A stretch of 64,000 nt of DNA from Owenia fusiformis (GCA_903813345.2 CAIIXF020000004.1:19079513-19143512); one strand, 5' to 3'; shown: positions 51,101 through 53,480, counted from the stretch's first letter. Program-made: numbers and translations. Notes: generated by a model not told the origin, from the sequence alone.

Positions 51101-52277
51101 ATGATGGCAAAGTGTCCTCCTCCCTGCAACATTCAGCAACAACATGGTAGGGAGGTACATTTAAGCAACATATAAGAAGTGTTCAATCGTCATATGAGAA
51201 TAATAATGTCCCAATTGCCATTTTTGAAAAAATTGAGATTTTCACAGATTTCCACTATTTAAATCATCCTCTTTCTTCCTGTGATATCTCCTTACCCTCA
51301 TCTCTTCTCAATAGCCTGCTTTTCAGTGTCAAATTGTCCATTGAAAATACATGCAAAATGGACATAGCTCAGCTTTAATCTTTTGATATTCTGAAAAATC
51401 TCCATTTTAAAAAAAATGTGAGTTGGGACATTTTTATTCTCATACGGCACAATATCATTTAAATGACAACAGCCGCATAAGCACAAATGAACAGGTATGG
51501 TATGCCATATGATTGGAGACAGTCATATTTTTACCAATACTACATTCTGACAATAAATACAACATTTTTCATTAAAATAATCAACTCTCTTTGAAATAAA
51601 GTTATCACAAAATAGAAATCTAGCTCTGAAAAATAATTGTTTAATACCCCATCTCAACACATCTTTAAAAATAGCAAACTCTTGAAAAAAGGAGATCTTT
51701 TCACATTTTTGCAATATCAAGAGTCTTCTGCAATTCATCAATAACCTCAGAAAGGGGAATCAACAGTAAAATGTGATAGAATTGGAAACAACATATCCCA
51801 CAACATTTTCTCATATGGGAAACTAAAAGGGACAACATTTGAAGTTAAACATCGTATTTACTGTAAATAAAGCAAAAAACAAGATCTTTCTTTTAGAAAA
51901 TTAAGTCCAACATTTTGAAAAATGAGTTGAGAGTTTATGGTGTGAAGATATGACTGAAATAATTCATTTGGTTTACTACCATACTTGGTTTGTTAATCAA
52001 AACAATATATATATATAAGCACAAGGGTATTTTAAATTAACGCAAAAAACGGAAGCATTGTCATCAAAAATACAAATTAAATAACCAAAGCAGAAATTTG
52101 GTACTTAACCAATGTACAAGAAATACTTACAAGTGATTCCAACATCAACATCTCCAGTTCTTGCTCCAACAGCACTTACAATAAATGAGGCAACCTTGTT
52201 GCAAGCAACTAGCCCAAGGCCTGCTCCTGAGGCCATGATGATGATGGGGTCCTGTACCTCTATAGGGAAAGCACTTC
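2939..52277 (-). CDS. FLN: Filamin, C-terminal 17 Ig repeats (31 exons, 5' end outside window)
   Basis: Filamin is a cytoplasmic actin cross-linker and scaffold: an N-terminal calponin-homology actin-binding domain is followed by a rod of Ig-like repeats, with dimerisation at the C-terminal repeat. Here 31 exons encode 17 repeats (A-Q), recognised by recurrent motifs: GSPF.V.V.D between repeats, ASGDGL or KV.V..G at repeat starts, D.S.AG.G.L.V in the middle, and Y.P.E.G.H.I.V.Y before the next GSPF. The spliced coding length is 4934 nt: two bases completing a codon, then 1643 codons and a stop, with no frame break. A 25-30 residue tail (FDTEEELQRFYEE...AWNAEM) follows repeat Q. The actin-binding domain and early repeats are absent, so the gene continues beyond 64000 and the intron upstream of the first exon here exceeds 11.7 kb. 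An alternative start for a short isoform is proposed at 22520. Confidence 0.93.
3178..3858 (-). other. Filamin intron, nothing recognised
   Basis: The intron separates the last two exons. A fragment near 3421-3470 (GACCATAACAATA) resembles the 3' part of the element at 28300-28655. No coding signal was seen. Confidence 0.4.
3859..4026 (-). CDS. FLN: Filamin exon 30: repeat Q, first half
   Basis: 168 nt, phase 1 at both ends. It encodes GSPYTLRISGAPDASKVRVT and ETRGAGAGQLTVRIRGPK(G). The donor is GTGAGATTT. Confidence 0.9.
4556..5657 (+). mobile_element. HINE/pearl-like element, family A, copy 1 (long tandem core)
   Basis: The core has about four degenerate units, each starting ACTAAAATGGCTGAAAATAA (4556, 4677, 4961, 5288) and carrying GCTAGGAAATGGGCCAAA and CATTTTGAAAATAGG. 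It is followed by a GACG/GACA tract (~5584-5622), GTGAGTGATTGCAAAAG and a perfect hairpin AGCTCACCATGTGAGCT (5639-5655), then CTAA. The same order is seen at 34533 and 53481. The architecture matches non-autonomous Helentron-associated elements and bivalve pearl elements; that class assignment is inference. Confidence 0.65.
5658..6619 (-). other. Filamin intron, AT-rich, no feature recognised
   Basis: The sequence is low in complexity, with T-rich and A-rich tracts and a run of TATATTA around 6430-6465. I see no conserved frame. A pair of AACATGTTG-type short inverted motifs near 6170 and 6300 is weak. Confidence 0.35.
6620..6769 (-). CDS. FLN: Filamin exon 29: repeat P, second half
   Basis: 150 nt, phase 1 at both ends. 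It encodes QLTAHCTGPTKVAYCELYDH, KPQEAGKHTLQVKYDD and VHIP(G). The donor is GTAAGTTAG. Confidence 0.9.
6912..7013. repeat. 20 bp minisatellite, about five copies
   Basis: The unit GGGCAATCGCATAGAAGTTG repeats nearly perfectly (one copy has ATGTTG). It lies in the filamin intron between exons 28 and 29. The apparent open frame across it is a by-product of the repeat. Confidence 0.85.
7461..7578 (-). CDS. FLN: Filamin exon 28: repeat P, first half
   Basis: 118 nt, phase 0 in and phase 1 out. It encodes VSVNSLSDATKVLASGDGLK and ends DTRRAGP(G). The acceptor is AACCCTTAG and the donor GTATGTATA. Confidence 0.88.
7669..8155. mobile_element. Non-autonomous hAT-like element
   Basis: Ends GGATGTCACGG (7669-7679) and CCGTGACATCC (8145-8155) are perfect 11 bp inverted repeats. 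Each is followed inward by GC-rich CGGGATGGGAC / GTCCCATCCCG repeats. The terminal motif (A/T)GGGATGTnACGG is typical of hAT-type non-autonomous elements. No transposase frame remains. The target duplication could not be fixed. Confidence 0.6.
8425..8483 (-). CDS. FLN: Filamin exon 27: repeat O, last strand
   Basis: 59 nt, phase 1 in and phase 0 out. It encodes AYLLNIKWSEHRVHGSPFK. It is short but frame-consistent, with GT and AG at its borders and continuity to VSVNSLSDATKV. Confidence 0.87.
8650..10335 (+). pseudogene. 5'-truncated, decayed non-LTR retrotransposon (LINE), antisense in a filamin intron
   Basis: The frame at 8659-9363 begins in the reverse-transcriptase palm, where the catalytic YADD box reads LADG (second Asp lost). 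An internal deletion follows SLFDFCEN. The post-RT region then reads GSLFPLSL...LIKYWIRLLQ, RLSSHKLQIELSRH and a C-terminal CCHC-like CKVCGEIENEVHFMINC. A frameshift near 9300 moves the remainder to another frame ending at 9485. The 3' tail resumes after a nested element (9513-10167) and ends near AATAAAAGATATATATA at ~10310-10335. Loss of the catalytic residue, deletion and frameshift mean it is dead. It does not interrupt filamin exons. Confidence 0.8.
9513..10167. mobile_element. 655 bp MITE with very long inverted repeats, inserted in the LINE
   Basis: Termini CAGGGTGTCCCGAAAGTATG and its complement are flanked by TA on both sides (9511-9512 and 10168-10169), as in Tc1/mariner insertions. 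The arms stay complementary, imperfectly, for about 280 bp inward (TTACATTGATT.GCCAAGTATCATGG against its partner), leaving a central ~120 bp loop. A G-run of about 17 lies in the right arm. No transposase is present. Confidence 0.8.
10540..10644 (-). CDS. FLN: Filamin exon 26: repeat O, second part
   Basis: 105 nt, phase 1 at both ends. It encodes KPIVTLEGTSSNPPVNVQSL and RYRCTYRADNP(G). Confidence 0.88.
10812..10997 (-). CDS. FLN: Filamin exon 25: repeat N end, start of O
   Basis: 186 nt, phase 1 at both ends. It encodes EHYVKVMWADIPLPKSPLQG, linker YAQPASSPVDH, then TKVILTGRGLKEA and DGSQAGPG. The inter-repeat joint KSPLQG and the longer linker are atypical. Confidence 0.9.
10998..12449 (-). 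other. Filamin intron, nothing recognised
   Basis: Intron between exons 24 and 25. I see no conserved frame or clear repeat. Short frames such as 11698-11880 are not supported by similarity or splice context. Confidence 0.35.
12450..12603 (-). CDS. FLN: Filamin exon 24: repeat N, middle
   Basis: 154 nt, phase 0 in and phase 1 out. It encodes VGEEKHISFDTQEAGPGKLT and VSFIPRIQ(G). The acceptor is TTTGTTTGTAG and the donor GTGAGTATC. Confidence 0.9.
12882..12979 (-). CDS. FLN: Filamin exon 23: repeat N, first part
   Basis: 98 nt, phase 1 in and phase 0 out. It encodes GSPFHPKVFDARKVHVTGGW and ends NNRIALK. The donor is GTATGGAC. Confidence 0.88.
13076..13627 (+). mobile_element. HINE/pearl-like element, family B (162 bp tandem core)
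   Basis: A 5' subterminal ATCGTACCTAA (13077-13087) is the perfect complement of TTAGGTACGAT (13614-13624). That lies in the 3' hairpin TATCGTACCT...AGGTACGATA (13600-13625). Between them are about 2.3 core units with a 162 bp period (GGTTTGGCTGGAAACCTGTA at ~13190, 13352, 13514) and a CGCC/CGCCCG tract (13550-13585). The core is shared with the element at 33353, whose ends differ. Confidence 0.7.
13755..13925. repeat. Foldback array of TTTCGGTGCCG motifs
   Basis: Near-identical motifs (GTTTCGGTGCC, CCGGAACGGTGTCGAAACGG, GATGCCGAAACGACGTCGAA) occur on both strands. The outer pair TTCGACGCCGTTTCGGTGCC (13763 region) is 17/20 complementary to the right end. The region is strikingly rich in CG dinucleotides for this AT-rich window. 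Confidence 0.65.
14098..15213 (+). mobile_element. HINE/pearl-like element, family C (~130-145 bp tandem core with ATGGCGGCCAT)
   Basis: 5' ATCCCATCGAAC (14125-14136) is the perfect complement of GTTCGATGGGAT (15197-15208), part of the terminal hairpin TATCCC..GAAC-TTC-GTTC..GGGATA (15181-15209). The core has about five units with CTACCAAAAGTGTCATTAGA, CAAATATGAACAAAATCGCT and AAAATGGCGGCCATTTT. A GACG tract spans ~15130-15168. A truncated copy lies at 57490. Confidence 0.75.
15214..15734 (-). other. Filamin intron remainder, nothing recognised
   Basis: AT-rich sequence between the family C element and exon 22. No coding or repeat signal was seen. Confidence 0.35.
15735..15857 (-). CDS. FLN: Filamin exon 22: repeat M, second half
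   Basis: 123 nt, phase 1 at both ends. It encodes GPNSIAKCNIGQERDRYVVT, VPVEVGLFDATIKWND and REIP(G). The donor is GTAAGGAAT. Confidence 0.9.
15858..16846 (-). other. Filamin intron, nothing recognised
   Basis: AT-rich intron sequence upstream of exon 22. No conserved frame or clear repeat was found. Confidence 0.35.
16847..17105. mobile_element. ~259 bp element with 15 bp perfect terminal inverted repeats
   Basis: The ends are TTTATTATGCACCTC (16847-16861) and GAGGTGCATAATAAA (17091-17105). There is no ORF. It contains the sequence ATGCCAGAATACCTATCCTC followed by an A run and ACTAGGCTCGGCTTC, repeated just outside at 17133-17181. Confidence 0.65.
17133..17195. repeat. Second copy of the ACTAGGCTCGGCTT motif forming a hairpin
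   Basis: AAAAAATACTAGGC and GCCTAGTATTTTTT form a 14 bp perfect stem around a short TCGGCTTC loop. The upstream 45 bases repeat 16975-17021. This suggests a partial duplicate of the neighbouring element, which here keeps the complete hairpin. Confidence 0.7.
17391..17534 (-). CDS. FLN: Filamin exon 21: repeat M, first half; common exon of both isoforms
   Basis: 144 nt, phase 1 at both ends. It encodes (G)CPLNQNVTDASMITASGDG and ends LSVSVD(G). The acceptor is CTTTATTTTCAG and the donor GTAAGTTCT. In the long form it follows exon 20; in the proposed short form it follows the alternative first exon. Confidence 0.9.
17535..18634 (-). other. Proposed 1.1 kb intron joining the alternative exon to filamin
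   Basis: The stretch begins with GTAAGA and ends with CTTTATTTTCAG on the minus strand. It holds no conserved frame. A short stretch near 17630-17690 (GGAGACCATAACAATATGTC) resembles the 3' part of the element at 28300-28655. Confidence 0.55.
18615..18634 (-). promoter_or_regulatory. Splice donor and read-through stop at end of the 1301-codon frame
   Basis: The minus strand reads CAAA|GTAAGACATATAG, then the terminal codons and TAG at 18615-18617. Splicing at 18635/18634 removes the last six codons and the stop. Retention would end the protein as ...SKTYSL. This site decides between a free protein and a filamin fusion. Confidence 0.6.
18635..22520 (-). CDS. Proposed alternative first coding exon: disordered N-terminal head of a short filamin isoform
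   Basis: The open frame runs from ATG at 22520 to a stop at 18615 (1301 codons) inside the 14 kb filamin intron, on the same strand. I see no known domain. It is polar and Ser/Asn/Asp-rich: an acidic patch at ~38-52, proline runs PTPPPLPPHL at ~303 and GKPPPLSPSQL at ~180, a strongly basic Lys-rich region at ~1045-1175 including TKKKKGRKNK (possible nuclear signal), and a small Cys cluster LKCCLRCGNGN at ~1265. Six codons before the stop lies AAA|GTAAGA, a strong donor in phase 1, the phase required by the exon at 17534; use would give ...RIKAKQ-R-CPLNQNVTD. The bases before the ATG (ACTAATCCAG|A) look like an acceptor, with a stop just upstream. The phase excludes joining exon 20, implying a separate 5' leader and promoter. 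If unspliced, the frame is simply a 1301-residue nested protein. It is intact over 3.9 kb, so it is surely selected. Confidence 0.7.
22521..25046 (-). promoter_or_regulatory. Region upstream of the alternative exon; expected to hold its leader exon and promoter
   Basis: The ATG at 22520 is preceded by an acceptor-like ACTAATCCAG, so a non-coding leader exon and a promoter are expected upstream on the minus strand. I could not place either. The stretch is AT-rich, with only short, unsupported frames. The assignment is by inference from position. Confidence 0.3.
25047..25184. repeat. 69 bp tandem duplication, two near-identical units
   Basis: CTTATCACCACTTTCTCCAC recurs 69 bp apart (25047 and 25116). 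The units appear identical over almost their whole length, including AATATGTCAACCATCCCTCA, so the duplication looks recent. Confidence 0.85.
25185..25713 (-). other. Filamin 14 kb intron, nothing recognised
   Basis: AT-rich sequence with no conserved frame or repeat that I can support. Confidence 0.3.
25714..26030 (+). mobile_element. ~316 bp non-autonomous element, copy 2 of 3
   Basis: The copy is essentially identical to 1742-2057, with the same 29 bp perfect inverted repeat and TGACGTCA site. GTATT stands on both sides (25714 and 26031), which may be a target duplication, although GTATT precedes all three copies. Confidence 0.8.
26186..26502 (+). mobile_element. ~316 bp non-autonomous element, copy 3 of 3
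   Basis: The copy lies only 155 bp from copy 2 in the same orientation and differs by about one base (GGAAATCAATG for GGAAGTCAATG). Near identity and clustering suggest recent insertion or local duplication. Confidence 0.8.
26738..27113. repeat. 18 bp minisatellite, about 20 copies
   Basis: The unit ATAAGCATATCCCATCCC repeats with small variants (CTC for CCC, ATCAGC for ATAAGC) and decays at the right edge. The frame read through it on the minus strand is a repeat artefact (MLMGWD-type peptide), not a gene. Confidence 0.9.
27114..28299 (-). other. Filamin 14 kb intron, nothing recognised
   Basis: AT-rich sequence. Frames of 60-90 codons occur on both strands but show no domain, splice or codon support. 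Confidence 0.3.
28300..28655 (+). mobile_element. HINE/pearl-like element, family F
   Basis: 5' ATGTCACAACC (28300-28310) is the perfect complement of GGTTGTGACAT (28641-28651), part of the 3' hairpin TATGTCACCAC..GTTGTGACATA (28624-28652). The interior has two related stretches around ATGATTTTGAAAAAA and a short GCCAATCGCCAACCGCCGCC tract before the hairpin. The order of modules is the same as in families A-C, on a smaller scale. Confidence 0.6.
28656..29071 (+). promoter_or_regulatory. Upstream region of the antisense secreted-protein gene
   Basis: The ATG at 29072 directly follows TTGTGCTTTATTTTAG, a good acceptor. The 5' UTR exon and promoter should therefore lie in or before this stretch on the plus strand; I could not place them. 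Confidence 0.4.
29072..29740 (+). CDS. Small secreted cysteine-rich protein, antisense in the filamin intron
   Basis: Unrecognised protein of 222 residues. It has an N-terminal signal peptide (MRTMGTVMTALIVLFACIIT, cleavage probably after TDA at ~23). A Lys/Glu-rich, probably helical stretch follows to ~70. After that come 14 cysteines in two halves. Each half has a CC pair followed by C-X3-C: CC-X17-CISDC at ~102-126 and CC-X11-CTRKC at ~200-218, joined by a Lys/Glu-rich linker. N-glycosylation sites are NMT (~110) and NSSS (~141). The coding part is one exon; ATG lies at an acceptor (TTTATTTTAG|ATG), so a leader exon is expected upstream. AATAAA lies 17 bases after the stop. Whole-length conservation of frame, a signal peptide and poly(A) signal argue for a real gene. 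Function is unknown; an extracellular or venom/mucus-like role cannot be told from sequence. Confidence 0.8.
   Translation: MRTMGTVMTALIVLFACIITTDAQSNKIKEALKRLLKKSPVGTQILKTMIKRLEELNGRIDVENMLQQAEDHFYETACHLAINVKCKPKNPMCDELSDVHANCCFLIEPFNMTQASDAAAFCISDCVETNKKTALAAMKECNSSSVHGLFVDGQIKVEHICDDEKKMQTSKRKSKKFDQSEEEVDFKCVSKYNRKPSKNGCCSLKVGDPMEIVCTRKCQTQL
29757..29762 (+). terminator. Poly(A) signal of the secreted-protein gene
   Basis: AATAAA lies 17 nt after the TAA stop on the plus strand, within AAGAAATAAAAATAATC. This gives a very short 3' UTR. Confidence 0.65.
29885..30600. repeat. Two facing arrays of TACGAGC / GCTCGTA motifs
   Basis: The left block (29885-29995) reads CGAGGCCTGTACGAGCTTGT. The right block (30380-30600) has three ~70 bp units of the reverse type (GAGCAAGTA.GGGGATCAAAAATTACGA, GAGCTATTACGAGCC). 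Together they could fold on each other around ~380 bases. No ORF is supported. Confidence 0.5.
30801..30934. repeat. Foldback element starting ATCCTATGATTT, copy 2
   Basis: The arms 30801-30853 and 30881-30934 are largely complementary. The loop contains GCACGAGCGAGCGTAGCGAG. The termini match those of 1598-1720. Confidence 0.7.
30939..31224. mobile_element. ~286 bp element with 17 bp perfect terminal inverted repeats
   Basis: TTTTTATTCCATAGTTA (30939-30955) pairs with TAACTATGGAATAAAAA (31208-31224). It directly adjoins the foldback 30801-30934, and the two may form one composite. No ORF is present. Confidence 0.65.
31225..31780 (-). other. Filamin intron sequence before exon 20's 3' border, nothing recognised
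   Basis: AT-rich sequence with short frames only. Confidence 0.3.
31781..31954 (-). CDS. FLN: Filamin exon 20: repeat L, second half; last before the 14 kb intron
   Basis: 174 nt, phase 1 at both ends. It encodes IHHSDAGHADLKIKIESPSG and ends YINYGGIDIP(G). It splices to 17534 in the long isoform across an intron of 14246 nt. Confidence 0.9.
32203..32424 (-). CDS. FLN: Filamin exon 19: repeat K second half, start of L
   Basis: 222 nt, phase 1 at both ends. It encodes APNGEVVPAKIVRQHDGDYK, ISGSPFYVDIYDPNRITVEG and ends GEETGFD. The donor is GTGAGTATT. Confidence 0.9.
32425..33352 (-). other. Filamin intron, nothing recognised
   Basis: AT-rich intron between exons 18 and 19. No repeat or frame is supported. 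Confidence 0.3.
33353..34205 (+). mobile_element. HINE/pearl-like element, family D (core of B, ends like C)
   Basis: The 5' end has GGCAACTCTAAGGAGTAGCAGATCCCATTGAAC, shown here only as a description: it resembles the family C start (AATCCCATCGAAC). The 3' end has CCAAACTTTGTTTGG..GGGATAATAA, again C-like. The degenerate core (ACGGTTTGGCTGGAAAC, CATCCCTGAAAATTTCAGAT) is that of family B. Confidence 0.6.
34533..35332 (+). mobile_element. HINE/pearl-like element, family A, copy 2
   Basis: It starts GTACCGTGGGTACTGGGCTC. The subterminal GCTCACACGGTG is nearly complementary to the 3' hairpin AGCTCACCATATGAGCT (35314-35330). The core units match 4556-5657. GACG/GACA tract spans ~35262-35297. It ends CTAA. 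Confidence 0.7.
35333..36601 (-). other. Filamin intron, nothing recognised
   Basis: AT-rich sequence without a supported frame, repeat or RNA gene. Confidence 0.3.
36602..36742 (-). CDS. FLN: Filamin exon 18: repeat K, first half (divergent)
   Basis: 141 nt, phase 1 at both ends. It encodes AVSQVDPGSITIANRSLRNA and IEMHGLQAAPEDLQVIVR. The GDGL and AG.G motifs are missing, so this half repeat is divergent. Splice phases fit on both sides. Confidence 0.85.
37024..37138 (-). CDS. FLN: Filamin exon 17: repeat J end and hinge-like linker
   Basis: 115 nt, phase 0 in and phase 1 out. It encodes VMFNYEKLAGTPLRVYVAGQ and then a non-Ig linker LEETYSQQRVVRETYVTQ. The linker is where a flexible hinge might lie, because no GSPF..V.D joint follows directly. 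Confidence 0.88.
37464..37612 (-). CDS. FLN: Filamin exon 16: repeat J, middle
   Basis: 149 nt, phase 1 in and phase 0 out. It encodes VDASQSGQGDIDVEVITPTG and YTPKEPGNYNIE. In most repeat pairs this and the next segment form one exon. Confidence 0.9.
37982..38203 (-). CDS. FLN: Filamin exon 15: repeat I second half, start of J
   Basis: 222 nt, phase 1 at both ends. It encodes SPTGRLVPCRVNRRGNLYVV, IHGSPFTCQVYDTSKVSIVD and ends GREMGFT. Confidence 0.9.
38505..38652 (-). CDS. FLN: Filamin exon 14: repeat I, first half
   Basis: 148 nt, phase 0 in and phase 1 out. It encodes GSPFKIDIIDTSKVAVSGDG and ends IDVKVT. The donor is GTAAGTTGC. Confidence 0.9.
38833..39005 (-). CDS. FLN: Filamin exon 13: repeat H, second half
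   Basis: 173 nt, phase 1 in and phase 0 out. It encodes VETSKAGEGTLRSEVLCKG and ends NLTFNDQHIK. It joins directly to GSPF of the next exon. Confidence 0.9.
39006..40969 (-). other. Filamin intron, nothing recognised
   Basis: Two kilobases of AT-rich intron between exons 12 and 13. I found no repeat or frame with support. Confidence 0.3.
40970..41191 (-). CDS. FLN: Filamin exon 12: repeat G second half, start of H
   Basis: 222 nt, phase 1 at both ends. It encodes SPNGYKVPVQISGNSSSSF, EYTPTEVGQHKVSVKYAEV and SGSPFYPYVYDVNQVNVS. Confidence 0.9.
41330..41476 (-). CDS. FLN: Filamin exon 11: repeat G, first half
   Basis: 147 nt, phase 1 at both ends. It encodes GSPFACNVVDGHRCIASGDG and PQGAGKADLVAEVT. 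The donor is GTAAGTCC. Confidence 0.9.
41477..42406 (-). other. Filamin intron, nothing recognised
   Basis: AT-rich sequence between exons 10 and 11. Short frames only. Confidence 0.3.
42407..42595 (-). CDS. FLN: Filamin exon 10: repeat F, second half
   Basis: 189 nt, phase 1 at both ends. It encodes VDASDAGTGNLEVIVTCAKD and ends NVFFNEDEIE(G). The donor is GTTTGTAC. Confidence 0.88.
42856..43014 (-). CDS. FLN: Filamin exon 9: repeat E end, start of F
   Basis: 159 nt, phase 1 at both ends. It encodes GVYTINIKYDNIPIAGSAF, YDISKVRIIRDV and ends GEDIVFF. The start of F has a longer loop (SEGQDKDGIPGED) than its counterparts. Confidence 0.9.
43172..43255 (-). CDS. FLN: Filamin exon 8: repeat E, middle
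   Basis: 84 nt, phase 1 at both ends. It encodes SPNKQNVPYHIKG and WRVEYTPGEV. In other repeat pairs this stretch belongs to one ~222 nt exon, so an extra intron splits it here. Confidence 0.88.
43323..43503. repeat. Large foldback, 60 bp arms
   Basis: The left arm 43323-43384 and right arm 43444-43503 pair through AGGTTATT/AATAACCT, ATGGAATATGGATTTATTCC-type and AAAATATGATATTGGCC/GGCCAATATCATATTTT segments. A second internal hairpin GGGCGATAGCCC lies in the loop. Confidence 0.75.
43725..43812 (+). repeat. Short array of CTGATACGGGAT motifs
   Basis: About six imperfect copies of (T/C)GATACGGGATC/T occur in 90 bp. The function is unknown; it may be the internal repeat of a mobile element that includes the adjacent foldback. 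Confidence 0.6.
44139..44288 (-). CDS. FLN: Filamin exon 7: repeat E, first half
   Basis: 150 nt, phase 1 at both ends. It encodes GSPYKVDVLDNTPCTANGPG and ends VEVTIT. The acceptor is TTTCTGTTTAG and the donor GTAAGTATG. Confidence 0.9.
44443..44616 (-). CDS. FLN: Filamin exon 6: repeat D, second half
   Basis: 174 nt, phase 1 at both ends. It encodes IDTREAGVGDIAVCVKAI and ends HITFSKQSIP(G). The donor GTTTGC is weaker than its neighbours, but frame and repeat continuity support it. Confidence 0.88.
44760..45700 (+). mobile_element. Degenerate HINE/pearl-like element (family E, weak)
   Basis: It begins CGCCCAGTGTAGCAAATCTC, similar in layout to the family C/D start. Degenerate units with ATTTGAACAAAAT-like and ATATTTGA motifs follow. 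Near the end it has GACAGAAG and GACAAATCGACGG, then CTATATCCCTAATGGATT. The terminal hairpin is weak. Confidence 0.4.
45753..45977 (-). CDS. FLN: Filamin exon 5: repeat C second half, start of D
   Basis: 225 nt, phase 1 at both ends. It encodes APSDNTYRADV, EFTPTEVGPHLISVCYGD, IPGSPFACEVYD and ends GRPHEFD. The donor is GTGAGTTAA. Confidence 0.9.
46081..46233 (-). CDS. FLN: Filamin exon 4: repeat C, first half
   Basis: 153 nt, phase 1 at both ends. It encodes GSPFEFEVLDPGRVVFVGDG and ends ACIVEVV. The donor is GTAGGTCC. Confidence 0.9.
   Translation of the reverse strand, partial: GVPLSLKYLTQEGLSLLGMACLGSLFTSLLLSQLTLKEHMLQHRRVLLKL
46234..47467 (-). other. Filamin intron, nothing recognised
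   Basis: AT-rich intron between exons 3 and 4 with no supported feature. Confidence 0.3.
47468..47641 (-). CDS. FLN: Filamin exon 3: repeat B, second half
   Basis: 174 nt, phase 1 at both ends. It encodes IDASKAGAGNLEIIVSV to SVKFNNEQVQ(G), the typical D.SKAGAGNL strand motif. The acceptor is ATTCTTCAG. Confidence 0.9.
47906..48127 (-). CDS. FLN: Filamin exon 2: repeat A second half, start of B
   Basis: 222 nt, phase 1 at both ends. It encodes SPSGNQVQVRLKDNGDGSY through YDPNKVTVSNLGHGKIGKPA. The usual GSPF between repeats is replaced by DSGVF. The donor is GTGAGTCAC. Confidence 0.9.
48340..48890. repeat. Degenerate array of GGTTTATTTGAAACAGCA
   Basis: About 25 variants of the 17-18 bp motif occur. 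Some are grouped in a larger unit of ~115 bp (AGTATGTTTATTTGAAACAG ... TTTTTTAAAATAAAGTAGG) repeated about three times. It lies in the intron upstream of exon 2. Confidence 0.8.
48929..49361. mobile_element. Foldback element with palindromic ends
   Basis: The left end contains a perfect 31 bp palindrome (48941-48971; CAAACTGCGTGCATA, one central base, then its complement). The right end carries the same palindrome with one mismatch (49319-49349). The surrounding GTATCC/GGATAC and CTGACAAACTG/CAGTTTGTCA extend the complementarity to ~65 bp. There is no ORF. Confidence 0.75.
49362..52130 (-). other. Filamin intron, nothing recognised
   Basis: Almost 3 kb of AT-rich intron between exons 1 and 2. 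Only short unsupported frames were seen. Confidence 0.3.
52131..52277 (-). CDS. FLN: Filamin exon 1 of window: repeat A, first half
   Basis: 147 nt. The exon begins in phase 1 with (G)SAFPIEVQDP and ends VDVGIT. The acceptor is TTTATGTTTTCAG and the donor GTAAGTATT. The middle reads ASGAGLGLVACNKVASFIV. The upstream partner exon is not in the window. Confidence 0.9.
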
Positions 52278-52339
52278 CTGAAAACATAAATGTAATGCAA
52301 ATGATTTAGGCAATAGAAAATGAAGCAAATGATTTCTCA

Positions 52340-52948
52340 TGATCTTATCAGTTACCCCCTTCCTTTAAACCCTCTTACCTCAATTGATCTTATCAATTAT
52401 CCCCTTCCTTTAAACTCTCTTTCCTCAATTGATCTTATCAGTTACCCCCTTCCTTTAAACTCTATTACCTCAATTGATCTTATCAGTTACTCCCTTCCTT
52501 TAAATCCTCTTACCTCAATTGATCTTATCAGTTACTCCCTTCCTTTAAATTCTCTTACCTTAATTGATCTTATCAGTTACCCCCTTCCTTTTCTCTCTTA
52601 CCTTATTGATCTTATCAGTTACCCCCTTCCTTTTCTCTCTTACCTTAATTGATCTTATCAGTTACCCCCTTCCTTTTCTCTCTTACCTTAGGTGATCTTA
52701 TCAGTTACCCCCTTCCTTTTCTCTCTTACCTTAGGTGATCTTATTAGTTACCCCCTTCCTTTTCTCTCTTACCTTAATTGATCTTATCAGTTACCCCCTT
52801 CCTTTTCTCTCTTACCTTAATTGATCTTATCAGTTACCCCCTTCCTTTTCTCTCTTACCTTAATTGATCTTATCAGTTACCCCCTTCCTTTTCTCTCTTA
52901 CCTTAGGTGATCTTATCAGTTACCCCCTTCCTTTTCTCTCTTACCTTA
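52340..52948 (-). repeat. 42-45 bp minisatellite carrying repeated 5' splice-site motifs
   Basis: About 14 units of TGATCTTATCAGTTACCCCC plus CTTCC..TCTCTTACCT occur. Read in the filamin direction (minus strand), most units contain AGGTAAGAG, close to the ideal 5' splice site, followed by a purine-rich tract and GGTAACTGATAAG. The array ends ~63 bp upstream of the first exon seen here. The frame on the plus strand is a repeat artefact. Confidence 0.85.
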
Positions 52949-53480
52949 TCATATCAGTGTTTCAGTGACATTTTGAATTCAAATGAATATTTGTAATATA
53001 ATTCAACATGCAGCTGATTACCTTGTGCATGTACAGTAAACCATTTCAAAGTATTACATAGTGACGAAATAATTATTGTAAAAAATGCAAAGAACAATAT
53101 TAAAGGAAAAAACACATTGAACTATTAGGGGCTTTCAAATAACAAAGGTTTTGCTGTATTTCAATTTGATTGGTGCTATATATAGGTATGTGGGTGTATA
53201 GTGATTAGTACTATTAATTGTTCTAAATTATCTTAAATTACTTTTGGCAATACTGGTTGCCTATCAATCAACATCTGCTTACACAAATAATTCATTCAGT
53301 TAATAATACTACATTTTACTACAAGCCCCTTAGCTTATTCCTTGCTAATATCATTCTATTTCACAATGTTATGCATTTCAAAGATCTTGACATTCCCTTT
53401 ATTGATAATAAAACCTAAGCTGGTGAAATTTGAACTGCACCCGAAATGTCTGTCTCCTTATGAATAGGTTTATAGAAATA
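52949..53480 (-). other. Intron sequence, nothing recognised
   Basis: AT-rich sequence between the minisatellite and a family A element. No supported frame or repeat. Confidence 0.3.

Noticed and set aside
52320-52652. 110-codon plus-strand frame with ISYPLPLNSLTSIDL repeats
   Set aside because: It is a translation of the 45 bp minisatellite units and ends where the unit length changes to 42-43 bp.
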